Shown here: piece by piece, positions 52,071 through 60,188 of the stretch
Layout: each line of letters opens with the position of its first letter
How positions within the stretch are numbered: position 1 is the stretch's first letter
Source: a bacterium 0.1xD8-71
Lineage (GTDB): Bacteria > Bacillota > Clostridia > Lachnospirales > Lachnospiraceae
DNA: 64,000 bases
Assembly (NCBI GenBank): GCA_003612405.1
Contig: RAYR01000025.1
Location: forward strand, 1 to 64,000
Direction of reading: 5' to 3'
The notes under the pieces: generated by a model
What the model was told of the DNA's origin: nothing
The model's input: only the letters and a program-made list of their open reading frames with translations
Database searches by the model: none
Position numbers and translations under genes: made by a program

Positions 52071-52844
52071 ATGAAAAAATGTTTACCCATCATCTTTGCC
52101 GCCCTCTTCATGGTAAGTGCGCTAACAGGGTGCGCAGGACGAAATTCTTCGCCCGAACAAAACAATGCTACTGCACCGAGTGGCGAAACCTCTATTAGCC
52201 AACCTGTAACGTCAACAACCGGGGCTTCAAGCCCGACCGTTTCCCCTACTGCATCTGCTGCATATGAAAAGCTGATTGCATACAAGACCGAGAGTTACGG
52301 GGAGCAGAGTATAGCCGATTTTAACGCGACGCTTGCACCGACACCCGATGAACTGACAGAGCTTCTTGCCGCAGTAGCTGATGTGAGCAGTACCATATCC
52401 TCTGACGACGAAAACTATGAATTTTTTACAACCACAATAACCTTTTCGTCCCATGAATTATACTGCGAGCATATGGGGGAAGAAGTTACATTTAATATAC
52501 CAATCTCCAAACAAAGCAGACCATGCGACTATCTGGACGAGGACGGGGAAACAGTATATGATTTTTCCTGTTTCGTTGAAGCGGATGTTGCTTATTCTAT
52601 CAACGCCCCGAAACTTGTATCGGTAGCAGAACGGGATAAGGCGTTGCTGACATTCAAAGAGGAAATGCAAAATTACTTGAATGGTCTAAGCGAAGAAGAA
52701 ATTGCGGGCGGCGATATTAAAAAAATGCTCATAGACAAGTCCACTGAACTTGCAAATAGCTTGTCTACCGAAAATATGAAACTATCGCCTTGTGACATTT
52801 ATATGATTGAAATTCACAATGCCGGAGCAGAAATCACCAAATAA
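52071..52844 (+). CDS. element-borne lipoprotein, function unknown
   Basis: 257 residues. Lipoprotein signal MKKCLPIIFAALFMVSALTG then CAG; mature protein starts with a Ser/Thr/Pro-rich linker (residues 24-65) and a folded acidic domain (YGEQSIADFNATLAPTPDEL, ITFSSHELYCEHMGEEVTF). AAAGGAG lies 9 bases before ATG. It stands right after the two-component pair and shares an upstream motif with it, so it may be its target or an accessory sensor. No family recognised. Confidence 0.7.
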   Translation: MKKCLPIIFAALFMVSALTGCAGRNSSPEQNNATAPSGETSISQPVTSTTGASSPTVSPTASAAYEKLIAYKTESYGEQSIADFNATLAPTPDELTELLAAVADVSSTISSDDENYEFFTTTITFSSHELYCEHMGEEVTFNIPISKQSRPCDYLDEDGETVYDFSCFVEADVAYSINAPKLVSVAERDKALLTFKEEMQNYLNGLSEEEIAGGDIKKMLIDKSTELANSLSTENMKLSPCDIYMIEIHNAGAEITK

Positions 52845-52931
52845 AAATACAATCGCCTTAATCTGCCGCACGACGGCAAAAGAAAAAAAGCCGTCGTACA
52901 GCAGAGGTATTTACACACGCCTATTCTTACG

Positions 52932-52970
52932 CGGCGGCTTTTGAGAAATCAAAGCCGCCGTTTCTTTTTT
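52932..52970 (+). terminator. rho-independent terminator after the lipoprotein gene
   Basis: CGGCGGCTTT, 9 bases, AAAGCCGCCG, then TTTCTTTTTT. A second hairpin (CTGCCGCACGACGGC with complement, 52863-52904) lies between it and the stop codon. Confidence 0.85.
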
Positions 52971-53031
52971 ATCTTCTCAAGAAATGACGTGGTATCAATG
53001 TTAAAAGCGGCGGCTAAAGGAGGTAGCCGCC

Positions 53032-53142
53032 ATGAAGCACATACCCTATCGACAAAATCCGACGGTCATTGACTTATCAAAAAAAGCCCGACCACCGCCG
53101 GGGAAAATTTTACCCATGAATATGAACTGTCTAATCATCTAA
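53032..53142 (+). CDS. very small protein of the element
   Basis: 36 residues, MKHIPYRQNPTVIDLSKKAR followed by PPPGKILPMNMNCLII. AAAGGAGG sits 8 bases before ATG, a strong signal for translation. Basic, with a Pro-rich middle and a short hydrophobic end. It could be a genuine small element protein or the start of a truncated larger one. Function unknown. Confidence 0.5.
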   Translation: MKHIPYRQNPTVIDLSKKARPPPGKILPMNMNCLII

Positions 53143-53161
53143 ATACTGCTTTCAATACCTA

Positions 53162-53192
53162 TACGCCTGTCCGGGCTTTTCGGACAGGCGTA
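53162..53192 (+). terminator. hairpin terminator before the sigma-like gene
   Basis: TACGCCTGTCCG, 7 bases, CGGACAGGCGTA (perfect 12-bp arms), then TTTTG. Confidence 0.6.
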
Positions 53193-53317
53193 TTTTGCTG
53201 CTCAAAAAATTTTTTGAAAAAAATCCGAAAATCTTCGGCGTTTTTTTCAAAAGGCAGTATTGCCCCGCGAAAAGGGGGAAGCACCACCAACTTTCCAACG
53301 AGAAAGGGGGTGAGAAT

Positions 53318-53749
53318 GTGGAACCTAATCGCAGAGAGTTTATAAAACAGTGCGCTTTCCAGAAGTTTTGTAATACGGTACTGCACAATGAAGCGTGTGA
53401 CGCTCACAAAGAGCTGCACAGGCATAAGGCAAAGGAGATTACTTTTTCCGACTTGACCTTAGAAGAAGCGCGGCAGCTTCATACCTTTGATGAATATTTC
53501 AAAGGGGAAACCGCCTTTGAAAGAGCCGGGAAGAAAATCACGCCGAAGCTGCTTCTTGAAGCAATCCGTACTTTGCCGGAAGAAAAGCGCAAAGCCGTAC
53601 TCCTGTACTATTTCGAGGGAATGAACGACACCGAGATTGCGGAGCTGTTCGATACGTCGAGAAGTACGATACAGTACAGGCGGACAAGCTCTTTTGAGCT
53701 GCTAAAAAAATATCTGGAGGAAAATGCTGATGAATGGGACGAATGGTAA
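53318..53749 (+). CDS. sigma-70-like factor of a conjugative element
   Basis: 143 residues from GTG 53318, chosen for AGAAAGGGGGTG upstream; the frame extends 5' through non-coding hairpin sequence. The C-terminal half is a sigma region 4 helix-turn-helix: LPEEKRKAVLLYYFEGMNDT then EIAELFDTSRSTIQYRRTSS. The N-terminal half (NRREFIKQCAFQKFCNTVLH, ITFSDLTLEEARQL) is typical of the short sigma-like proteins in Tn916-type and related elements. It overlaps the next gene, with which it is coupled. Confidence 0.82.
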   Translation: MEPNRREFIKQCAFQKFCNTVLHNEACDAHKELHRHKAKEITFSDLTLEEARQLHTFDEYFKGETAFERAGKKITPKLLLEAIRTLPEEKRKAVLLYYFEGMNDTEIAELFDTSRSTIQYRRTSSFELLKKYLEENADEWDEW

Positions 53750-54014
53750 CGAACCCGGCTATCCGGAAAAAGCCCTTGTTCCCTATCCTGTCATTCTGGC
53801 AGCGACAAAGGGCGACCCGGACGCTATGAAGATTGTCTTGCAGCATTTCAGCGGCTACATAGCCCGCCTCTCCATGCGGAAGCTGTACGACGAGCGCGGG
53901 AACGTCTATTTTGGCGTAGACCACGACATTCGGGAACGGCTGCAAGCAAAACTGATGATGGCTGTCCTCACCTTTAAGGCTCCTTCTCAAAACAAAAAGG
54001 CAGGACCAGATTAG
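53730..54014 (+). CDS. HTH_16-type small helix-turn-helix protein of a conjugative element
   Basis: 94 residues from ATG 53730 (GGAGG 9 bases upstream; the ATG at 53724 is too close to it). VPYPVILAATKGDPDAMKIV then LQHFSGYIARLSMRKLYDER and VDHDIRERLQAKLMMAVLTF match the small helix-turn-helix proteins that follow sigma-like genes in Tn916-related elements. It is the last gene of the element fragment. Confidence 0.8.
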   Translation: MNGTNGNEPGYPEKALVPYPVILAATKGDPDAMKIVLQHFSGYIARLSMRKLYDERGNVYFGVDHDIRERLQAKLMMAVLTFKAPSQNKKAGPD

Positions 54015-54271
54015 CATTGCACAAACGGAATATCCGTTTTGAGAGCCAATTTAGTCCTACCTAAATCTTTGCTATTTTGTTTCACCTCGCATTTCATTAA
54101 AGCCATAGAATGACCGTATCAGTAATCGACCATTATCTGACTTTCGTAATGTAGGTTTTCGATTTTGATCAGCGCTGTCCTAATCTTGACCTAAAATGGG
54201 CTTAGAATAATAGGACTAAATCAGTGCAAACCCTTATGTTTACTGGGCTTCTCTTAATTTAGTCCTATTAT
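54015..54271. other. right end of the element fragment with repeated ATTTAGTCCTA motifs
   Basis: No gene. A hairpin AAACGGA/TCCGTTT (54023-54039) follows the last gene. ATTTAGTCCTA appears at about 54048 and in the 3' arm of a perfect 15-bp inverted repeat, ATAATAGGACTAAAT (54207-54221) and ATTTAGTCCTATTAT (54257-54271). The last arm ends exactly where flavodoxin homology resumes, so it may be a recombination end. Confidence 0.5.
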
Positions 54272-54808
54272 ACCACCAGCATAGCCCACATAAATGATGC
54301 CATATTGAGCAATATCCTCTATACTTCCCGCAATTGCCGGACGGGCACCGCTTTCCTTCTCCTGTGTGGCAATATCCAGAAGTGCATTATAGTCGGGGGT
54401 ATAGGCTTCCTCCGGAACAATCTCAAAGACATCCGCTCCCGTCTGAGTCACAATGGCATTTGCGACATTCTCCGTATTCCCCGACCATGAGAAATAGACA
54501 ACCAACGCATTGCCGCCATCTGCGGCGGTAGGTTCTGTCTCTGATCCAGCTGCCGCACCGCTTCCCGGATCTGTCATATCCTGCTCTGCCATACTACTCC
54601 CCGGTTCCTGCTGATTTGATTCATCTGCCTCATTCTCCAACACTGACTCAGAATCTTCTTCTCCGGTTCCTGTTACCTCATGACTTACCGTATTTTCATT
54701 TGCCGTAACGCTGTCTCTGTTGCTGTCTGTCTCATCTGTGCCGCATCCTGCCAGTGAAAATACCAGTATACCAACCATAATGACGGATCCTATTTTCTTC
54801 ATTGTCAT
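54254..54808 (-). pseudogene. exported flavodoxin-like protein, truncated by the element
   Basis: 184 residues remain. Lipoprotein signal (IGSVIMVGILVFSLAGCGTD), an acidic Ser/Glu linker (30-95), then the flavodoxin FMN-binding start VVYFSWSGNTENVANAI (about 103), ADVFEIVPEEAYTPDYNALL and YGIIYVGYA, where the fold is cut. The expected P-x-W-W loop and the whole C-terminal half are missing; the last residues GGIIGLN come from the element end. FMN binding is unlikely. It is divergent from the LysR gene that probably regulated it. Confidence 0.82.
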
Positions 54809-55078
54809 TTTAAAAAATTACCCCTTTCTTTACTGTCACAAGCATTGTTTCTTTTCACAGCTTATTGATTACAAAAAATATATACGCTCCCTTCTGGAAC
54901 ATCTATATTGTAAATCCGCCTTTATATAATGTCTAATACCTATACTGAATTAACAACAATGCCTGAAACGTATATCTGTTATCAAATACATTTCATAATA
55001 AATACTTATAGCAGATTCCTTGTTCTGCTTTACAAGCATATCTATCTATGTTAAGCTGAAACAAGGAGGACACTTTCT

Positions 55079-55963
55079 ATGGAACTTCGCGTATTACAAT
55101 ATTTTCTGGCTGTCACCAGAGAACAGAGTATCTCCCGGGCCGCAGAATCCCTGCATCTGTCCCAGCCCACCTTATCCCGCCAGCTTAAGGACATGGAAGA
55201 AGAACTGGGCAAGCAGCTCTTTATCCGCAGTAACCGCAATATTACCCTCACGGAAGAAGGTATGATCCTGCGCAAACGGGCCGAGGAAATCCTGGAACTG
55301 GTGGCAAAAGCCACAGATGAAATCACTTTGTCTGACGAGACGGTTGCCGGCGATATTACCATCGGTGCCGGAGAGTCGGAGGCCATGCGTTTTCTGGTCA
55401 AAGCCGGCGCAGCATTGCAGAAAGAATATCCCCTGGTGCATCTCCATGTAATCAGCGGCGATAAAATTACTGCCCTGGAATATCTTGACCGCGGACTGAT
55501 TGACTTTGGACTTCTTCTGGGACATATCGATACCGCCAAATACGAATCTATAAAGATTCCCTTTGTAGAAAAATTCGGAGTTCTTATGCGGCAGGATTCT
55601 CCCCTTGCCGGGAAAGAAGCGCTTTGCCCCGAAGATCTGTGGGACAAACCGCTCATTTTATCCAGGCAGACTGCCCAGGACTCCAATATTCACAATGTTT
55701 ATAGTATTTTAGGGAAAGAAAGAGAAGAACTGAATGTGGTAGCCACCTGTAACCTGTTGTTCAACGGTTCTCTCATGGTAGAAGAAGGCATGGGATACGC
55801 CCTGACCCTTGATAAGATTATTAACACGACCGGCAGCTCAAATCTCTGCTTCCGTCCTCTCCAGTCAAGCCCTGATCTGGAATGGCATATGGTCTGGAAA
55901 AAATATCAGGTCTTTACCAAGGCAGCCGAAAAATTCCTGGGCAAAATACAGGAGATGCTATAG
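55079..55963 (+). CDS. LysR family transcriptional regulator
   Basis: 294 residues. Helix-turn-helix: LRVLQYFLAVTREQSISRAA, ESLHLSQPTLSRQLKDMEEE, then LFIRSNRNITLTEEG. Effector domain follows (GDITIGAGESEAMRFLV). AAGGAGG is 10 bases before ATG. It faces the truncated flavodoxin gene, the classical arrangement of a LysR regulator with its target. Its end overlaps the convergent radical SAM gene by 6 bases. Confidence 0.92.
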   Translation: MELRVLQYFLAVTREQSISRAAESLHLSQPTLSRQLKDMEEELGKQLFIRSNRNITLTEEGMILRKRAEEILELVAKATDEITLSDETVAGDITIGAGESEAMRFLVKAGAALQKEYPLVHLHVISGDKITALEYLDRGLIDFGLLLGHIDTAKYESIKIPFVEKFGVLMRQDSPLAGKEALCPEDLWDKPLILSRQTAQDSNIHNVYSILGKEREELNVVATCNLLFNGSLMVEEGMGYALTLDKIINTTGSSNLCFRPLQSSPDLEWHMVWKKYQVFTKAAEKFLGKIQEML

Positions 55964-57211
55964 CCGTATCTGTTTGGGGAACGCTTCTTTGCGCATGATG
56001 CCCCACATCTTGTCTATATAGGCCAGTGTATAGAAGTTCTCATAATAATGATAATAAAAAGCACCTTTCAAGGTCATCCTGTAAACGCCGTCTTCATAAG
56101 TTACGAAACCAAGCGCCCGGGCAATCCAAAGCGCAGATCCATACATCCGTTTCAGAGGGACACCGAAAAACTTTTCAAAGTCCGCCTCATTCACCCTGGT
56201 GCTGTAGGCCGTCCAGAACAGATAATACACCATCCGCTGACGCCTGGTAAAACGAAGGGTAAGGGATGTGGGAAGCTCACCCTTTCTGATTCTCTCACAA
56301 TACCCCTCCACACTGAAAGTATTGATCTTAAACTGCCCCTGCAAAAGGGTGGTTGCCGAACAGCCAAAACCAAGAAAGTTATCCCTGGTCATGGAAGAAT
56401 ACCGTGCCTGCCGTTCCCGGGCAAATGTCCAGATGGAACTGCGTACATACCCTTTATCCAGACAATAGTTGGTGATATCGTCAAGCAGTCTCTGCTTCTC
56501 TCTTTTAGGGAGGGCTTTGACTGGACTCTGTGTAAACGTAAAGTCAATAAACGGATAGATGGCGATGTGGTTCGCCCCATTTGCAAAGGCAGTGTCAATG
56601 TCTGTCTTTAAATCCGCAAAAGTCTGTCCCGGAAGCGCAAAGATAAAATCCATGGACACCGTCTCAAATTCCACTTCTTCCAAAGCTGCCGCCATGGCCG
56701 CCAGATCTACCGGCTTTCTTCCCAATATCTGCTGAAATTTTTCCTGAAAAGACTGCACCCCGATACTGATTTTCGTGACACCGGCCTCTTTTAACATCTG
56801 CAAGACCGAAACCCTTACATTATCCGGATGAAGCTCTACCCCAATGCCTTCTGTGATAATAAAATGCTCCTTGACCGCCTCTATGATTTCCCCGATTCTT
56901 TCCACGATCATTGCCGGCGTTCCGCCGCCAAAATACAGACTGGTAACCGTCTTTTTATCCGTCGTCTGCCGCCCCGCCATATGGATTTCCTGAATCAAAG
57001 CATCAAGATAACGGTCACACAGCTTTTTAGAATACAGTACCTTACAATAGGGACAGAAAGCACAGATCCTTTCACAAAAAGGAATATGGATATACAGACC
57101 CAGATTCTCACATGCCTCGTAAGGCAGTTTCTGATCATATGCATTTGTAAAGAGAAATGGCCGAAAAGAACGAGTCAGCCATGTCCTGGTCAAATATGTA
57201 ATCGCGCTCAT
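55958..57211 (-). CDS. HemW/coproporphyrinogen-oxidase-like radical SAM protein
   Basis: 417 residues. The iron-sulfur site reads IPFCERICAFCPYC (C-x3-C-x2-C plus a further Cys, about residue 45), followed by SLYFGGGTPAMI, GVELHPDNV, TKISIGVQSFQEKFQQILGR and MDFIFALPGQTFADLKTD, the HemN/HemW core. The C-terminal part (ARERQARYSSMTRDNFLGFG, LTLRFTRRQRMVYYLFW) differs from housekeeping HemW. A role in heme chaperoning, methyl transfer or cyclopropane-type chemistry cannot be settled. It starts 8 bases after the second radical SAM gene. Confidence 0.82.
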   Translation of the reverse strand: MSAITYLTRTWLTRSFRPFLFTNAYDQKLPYEACENLGLYIHIPFCERICAFCPYCKVLYSKKLCDRYLDALIQEIHMAGRQTTDKKTVTSLYFGGGTPAMIVERIGEIIEAVKEHFIITEGIGVELHPDNVRVSVLQMLKEAGVTKISIGVQSFQEKFQQILGRKPVDLAAMAAALEEVEFETVSMDFIFALPGQTFADLKTDIDTAFANGANHIAIYPFIDFTFTQSPVKALPKREKQRLLDDITNYCLDKGYVRSSIWTFARERQARYSSMTRDNFLGFGCSATTLLQGQFKINTFSVEGYCERIRKGELPTSLTLRFTRRQRMVYYLFWTAYSTRVNEADFEKFFGVPLKRMYGSALWIARALGFVTYEDGVYRMTLKGAFYYHYYENFYTLAYIDKMWGIMRKEAFPKQIRL

Positions 57212-57219
57212 ACTATGTC

Positions 57220-58122
57220 CTATATGTATTTTAAATATGTCTTAAGCATCTCCAGAATAATCCTGCAATTTCCCTGAAACAACAGGGTGTATTCCGCCAC
57301 AAAAAAGTATCCGCACTGCTCGCATAATCCCGGCACCTCAATGCACCGCCCGCAGGTACTCAGCTTACCGTTTTCCATGACCACACACTGATAACAGGGA
57401 GTGGGGAACCGGTTGTCTATCAGATAGGGAAAAGCACTCTTTAAATTAAAGACCGGCGCGCCCTCCTCCATCATCTGCGTGATCGTCTCACAGCATACCG
57501 CCTTTTGTTCCCTGCTAAGAGCCAGATCTTTCGTATCCGGATAAGGCGTATGAAAATTAAAAGAGACCGCACGTACATTAGTCATATCCCTTGCTGCAAG
57601 ACACACATCACGAATGGCGCCCTGGTTGATCTGATTGACCGCCATGTAGAAACAGATATTATCGGATGTGGCACTTACAATGTTTGTCATAATCGTATCA
57701 TAGGTATCCCCTCGGATTGCATTATGACGCTCCCTGTCGCCGTCCAGACTCAGTAAGATTAGGTCTGCTTCCGGCAGATCTATGGGAAAAGTGCCGTTTG
57801 TGACCACATTGACAATCAGAAATCCCTTTTTCTTTGCCTCTGTCACAAGCTCCCGCAGCCCCATTTCCCCATCTCTCCACAGAAATGTTTCCCCGCCGCA
57901 GAAAAATAAAATACGCACTCCCATATCGTACAACTGCCGCATCTCCTGCTGTATCTGTGCAAAGGGATGCATAATGGCTGTAATGTTATTCACGGAACAG
58001 TGCTTACATTGTAAATTACACTTGTCCGTGACAATGACCGTGCCAAGAATGGGCTTTTTCTTCCGTAAGAGAATGGTCTCTATCCCAAACCCGGCAAAAT
58101 ACAAAAACGATGATAATTTCAT
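57220..58122 (-). CDS. radical SAM protein with Cys-rich C-terminus
   Basis: 300 residues from ATG 58122, which overlaps the GNAT stop as ATGA behind GGGAGAAGG. The SAM cluster motif is VTDKCNLQCKHCSVNN (about residue 33), then ILFFCGGETFLWRDG, VNVVTNGTFPIDL and LILLSLDGDRERHNAIRG. The last 60 residues hold seven Cys (PCYQCVVMENGKLSTCGRC, GLCEQCGYFF), resembling a SPASM-type auxiliary cluster. Proteins of this kind modify peptides or small molecules. No precursor peptide gene was found beside it. Coupled to GNAT and to the HemW-like gene. Confidence 0.82.
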   Translation of the reverse strand: MKLSSFLYFAGFGIETILLRKKKPILGTVIVTDKCNLQCKHCSVNNITAIMHPFAQIQQEMRQLYDMGVRILFFCGGETFLWRDGEMGLRELVTEAKKKGFLIVNVVTNGTFPIDLPEADLILLSLDGDRERHNAIRGDTYDTIMTNIVSATSDNICFYMAVNQINQGAIRDVCLAARDMTNVRAVSFNFHTPYPDTKDLALSREQKAVCCETITQMMEEGAPVFNLKSAFPYLIDNRFPTPCYQCVVMENGKLSTCGRCIEVPGLCEQCGYFFVAEYTLLFQGNCRIILEMLKTYLKYI

Positions 58123-58568
58123 ACCTTCTCCCGACCAATCCACTGTATAAACGCCGTCTTATCCGTACTGTTATATCCTGCGCGCCGATAAAACGCCAAG
58201 GTACCCGGTTCTTTACTGCCTGTCAGCAGCATCATTTTATAACAGTTGCTCCCCTGCGCAATCCGCCTCGCATACTCCAGACATGCCGCGGCAAATCCAC
58301 GCTTTCTGTACTTCTCATGGGTGACCACATTTTCAACGAAGGCATAAGGCCGCACATTTCTCGTCAGATTGGGAATGATCACACACACGCAGGAAGATAC
58401 AATCTTACCCTCCTCCTCATACACAATCAGATGGTGGTTCTCATCCCGCAAAATCTGTTCCCAGGTATCTGCCAGATGTTCTGACATCTCCGGCACAGAA
58501 TCTTCATGCAGACACAGATATAATTCCAATATCTGCTGTAAATCCTCTCTTCCTGCTTCCCGAATCAT
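58119..58568 (-). CDS. GNAT family N-acetyltransferase
   Basis: 149 residues from ATG 58568 (MIREAGREDLQQILELYLCL), behind GGAGAGG. The acetyl-CoA site is FVENVVTHEKYRKRGFAAAC (R-x-x-G-F/G-A, about residue 88), followed by CYKMMLLTGSKEPGTLAFYR. It acetylates an unknown amine. It is translationally coupled to the radical SAM gene, suggesting it modifies the same product or substrate. Confidence 0.88.
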   Translation of the reverse strand: MIREAGREDLQQILELYLCLHEDSVPEMSEHLADTWEQILRDENHHLIVYEEEGKIVSSCVCVIIPNLTRNVRPYAFVENVVTHEKYRKRGFAAACLEYARRIAQGSNCYKMMLLTGSKEPGTLAFYRRAGYNSTDKTAFIQWIGREKV

Positions 58569-58629
58569 CTTATCCTCTCCAGTCACACACTTTTCTTTTC
58601 CCCTAACCTTCCGCAATCGTAATCCTATT

Positions 58630-59559
58630 CTATCGGTTCACCGACTGCGCCATGCGGTGATAAGCATGTCTGATACCGCGGATGGCAATCGAATAAGCCA
58701 TGATATTCTCCGGCAATGCCATTCCCACATAACCGGAATCTCCGATGTGATGGATATCTGTCCCCGTCATCTTACACCAGAGTGCAATCTGTCTGATAGT
58801 CTCTTTGTCACTTCCCTCCTGCGAGGTCCCGATGGCCGTGATGGTCAGGGCCCCCAGCTTATGGGCATAACCTACCAGATCCCTGACATATTCCATGGTG
58901 ATGCCGGGAACCGTTCCCGGCGCCGGCAGAAGAATCACATCCGCCCCTGCTTCCCTGAACTCTCTGATATCTTCTTTGGAAATAATCTCCTGCGCCGCTT
59001 CTGTGAGAATCCCCGCCGCATGCATCTTCCCGGCCGCCAGAATCACCTTATCTCCCACAGCATTTTTGATTTCCCGCAGAGAATCCACAATCGCAGAATT
59101 GCTGATACCGTTACCCGGATTGCCGGTTAACAGGATCATGTCCACACCCATTTCGACCGCCAGCGCCGCATTTTGTACCGTAGCCCGCCGGCCCTCTGTC
59201 ATCCGCCAGAGTTCCCCGTTATCCTGCATCCTGTCCGCCACCGGCTCCAGATTGATTCCTACAATCCTTCCGGTCAGCCTTTTGATTTCCCTTACAGTCT
59301 CCGATTTCTCCACCGCAGGCAATGCCTGTATTACCGGATTCTGTACATCAAACATATTAAGCAGTAAAATATCGGCTCCCATGGAGGCCACCACTTCCGC
59401 ATTGGTAATATCCGTCAGCAGCGGCTGCGTGATACCGATGCACTCTCCCATCATGACGCGGCCTTCGCTGGCCGCTATCGCTTCTATCATCTCTCTTGCA
59501 TTATATCCCGCCAGATCAGATGCCTTACAGTCTAAAATCCGTTTCACCATACCCGTCAT
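58630..59559 (-). CDS. TIM-barrel protein of unknown function (phosphomutase-like barrel)
   Basis: 309 residues, soluble. Barrel strands carry acidic and glycine-rich tips: EGRVMMGECIGI, NAEVVASMGADILLLNMFDV, RIVGINLEPVAD, VEMGVDMILLTGNPGNGISN, VILAAGKMHAAGI, EAGADVILLPAPGTVPGIT, ITAIGTSQEGSD, HHIGDSGYVGM. The pattern suggests a phosphate- and metal-binding (beta/alpha)8 enzyme akin to PEP-mutase or BtpA-like barrels. It is sometimes labelled haloacid dehalogenase-like, but no HAD motif is visible. It lies 61 bases upstream of the GNAT gene and may head the four-gene operon. Substrate unknown. Confidence 0.65.
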   Translation of the reverse strand: MTGMVKRILDCKASDLAGYNAREMIEAIAASEGRVMMGECIGITQPLLTDITNAEVVASMGADILLLNMFDVQNPVIQALPAVEKSETVREIKRLTGRIVGINLEPVADRMQDNGELWRMTEGRRATVQNAALAVEMGVDMILLTGNPGNGISNSAIVDSLREIKNAVGDKVILAAGKMHAAGILTEAAQEIISKEDIREFREAGADVILLPAPGTVPGITMEYVRDLVGYAHKLGALTITAIGTSQEGSDKETIRQIALWCKMTGTDIHHIGDSGYVGMALPENIMAYSIAIRGIRHAYHRMAQSVNR

Positions 59560-59704
59560 CCTTTCTCCTTACACACCCAAAAGACAGACTCTTCCTGTCC
59601 TGATGCAAAATAAGGTTTCAGCATTACATTGACATCTTATTCTATATCAGTATACGCATTTTCATATCATTTAAACATACCGCTTTCTGTAGGCATTATG
59701 CTGT

Positions 59705-60136
59705 TCAATCCGCCTGATTCCCAGCCGTCAGATTTTTCTTTAAAGCTGCAAAAAACAAACCCAGTGATACAGTGAGCAGGATATGGGAAATACCGGCAAA
59801 ACCGGAGATCATAGCGTCAACAGATTTTGTAAGATCCACATTCCGCACCTGCATGATTCCTCTGACTAACATGACACAGGCCATAAAAGGAAGGGCAATA
59901 TTGTAAAGTATGTAAAAAGACCGGAACCGTTTATCCTTTGATAAAGCAGGCTCCTGTTTACAAAACAGCGTGATGACAAGAAACAAAATCATGCCTAAAA
60001 CAAACAAATGCGTATGCACATATCCCAGGACAGTGATACCCGTATATCCATTCCATTTGGTAAATTCTCTGTAAAATACACCTGCCGCAATTGCTAAAGC
60101 AAAATAGACCATGGCCGTATTTAATATTTTTTTCAT
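59705..60136 (-). CDS. DUF2871 family membrane protein
   Basis: 143 residues, four to five membrane helices: LNTAMVYFALAIAAGVFYRE, GYVHTHLFVLGMILFLVITL (with conserved His residues), LYNIALPFMACVMLVRGIMQ, ISHILLTVSLGLFFAALKK. The YVHTHLFVLG block is characteristic of this family, which may bind a metal or heme by its histidines. AAAGGAG precedes ATG. Function unknown. Confidence 0.82.
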   Translation of the reverse strand: MKKILNTAMVYFALAIAAGVFYREFTKWNGYTGITVLGYVHTHLFVLGMILFLVITLFCKQEPALSKDKRFRSFYILYNIALPFMACVMLVRGIMQVRNVDLTKSVDAMISGFAGISHILLTVSLGLFFAALKKNLTAGNQAD

Positions 60137-60188
60137 TGTCCTTCTCCTTTCTCATTGCCATATAGTTATAGCATATCACAAAATACAG

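Noticed and set aside
53195-53317. N-terminal extension of the sigma-like gene to an ATG at 53195
   Set aside because: The extension reads through a terminator hairpin and low-complexity Lys/Phe sequence; the GTG at 53318 has the good ribosome binding site.
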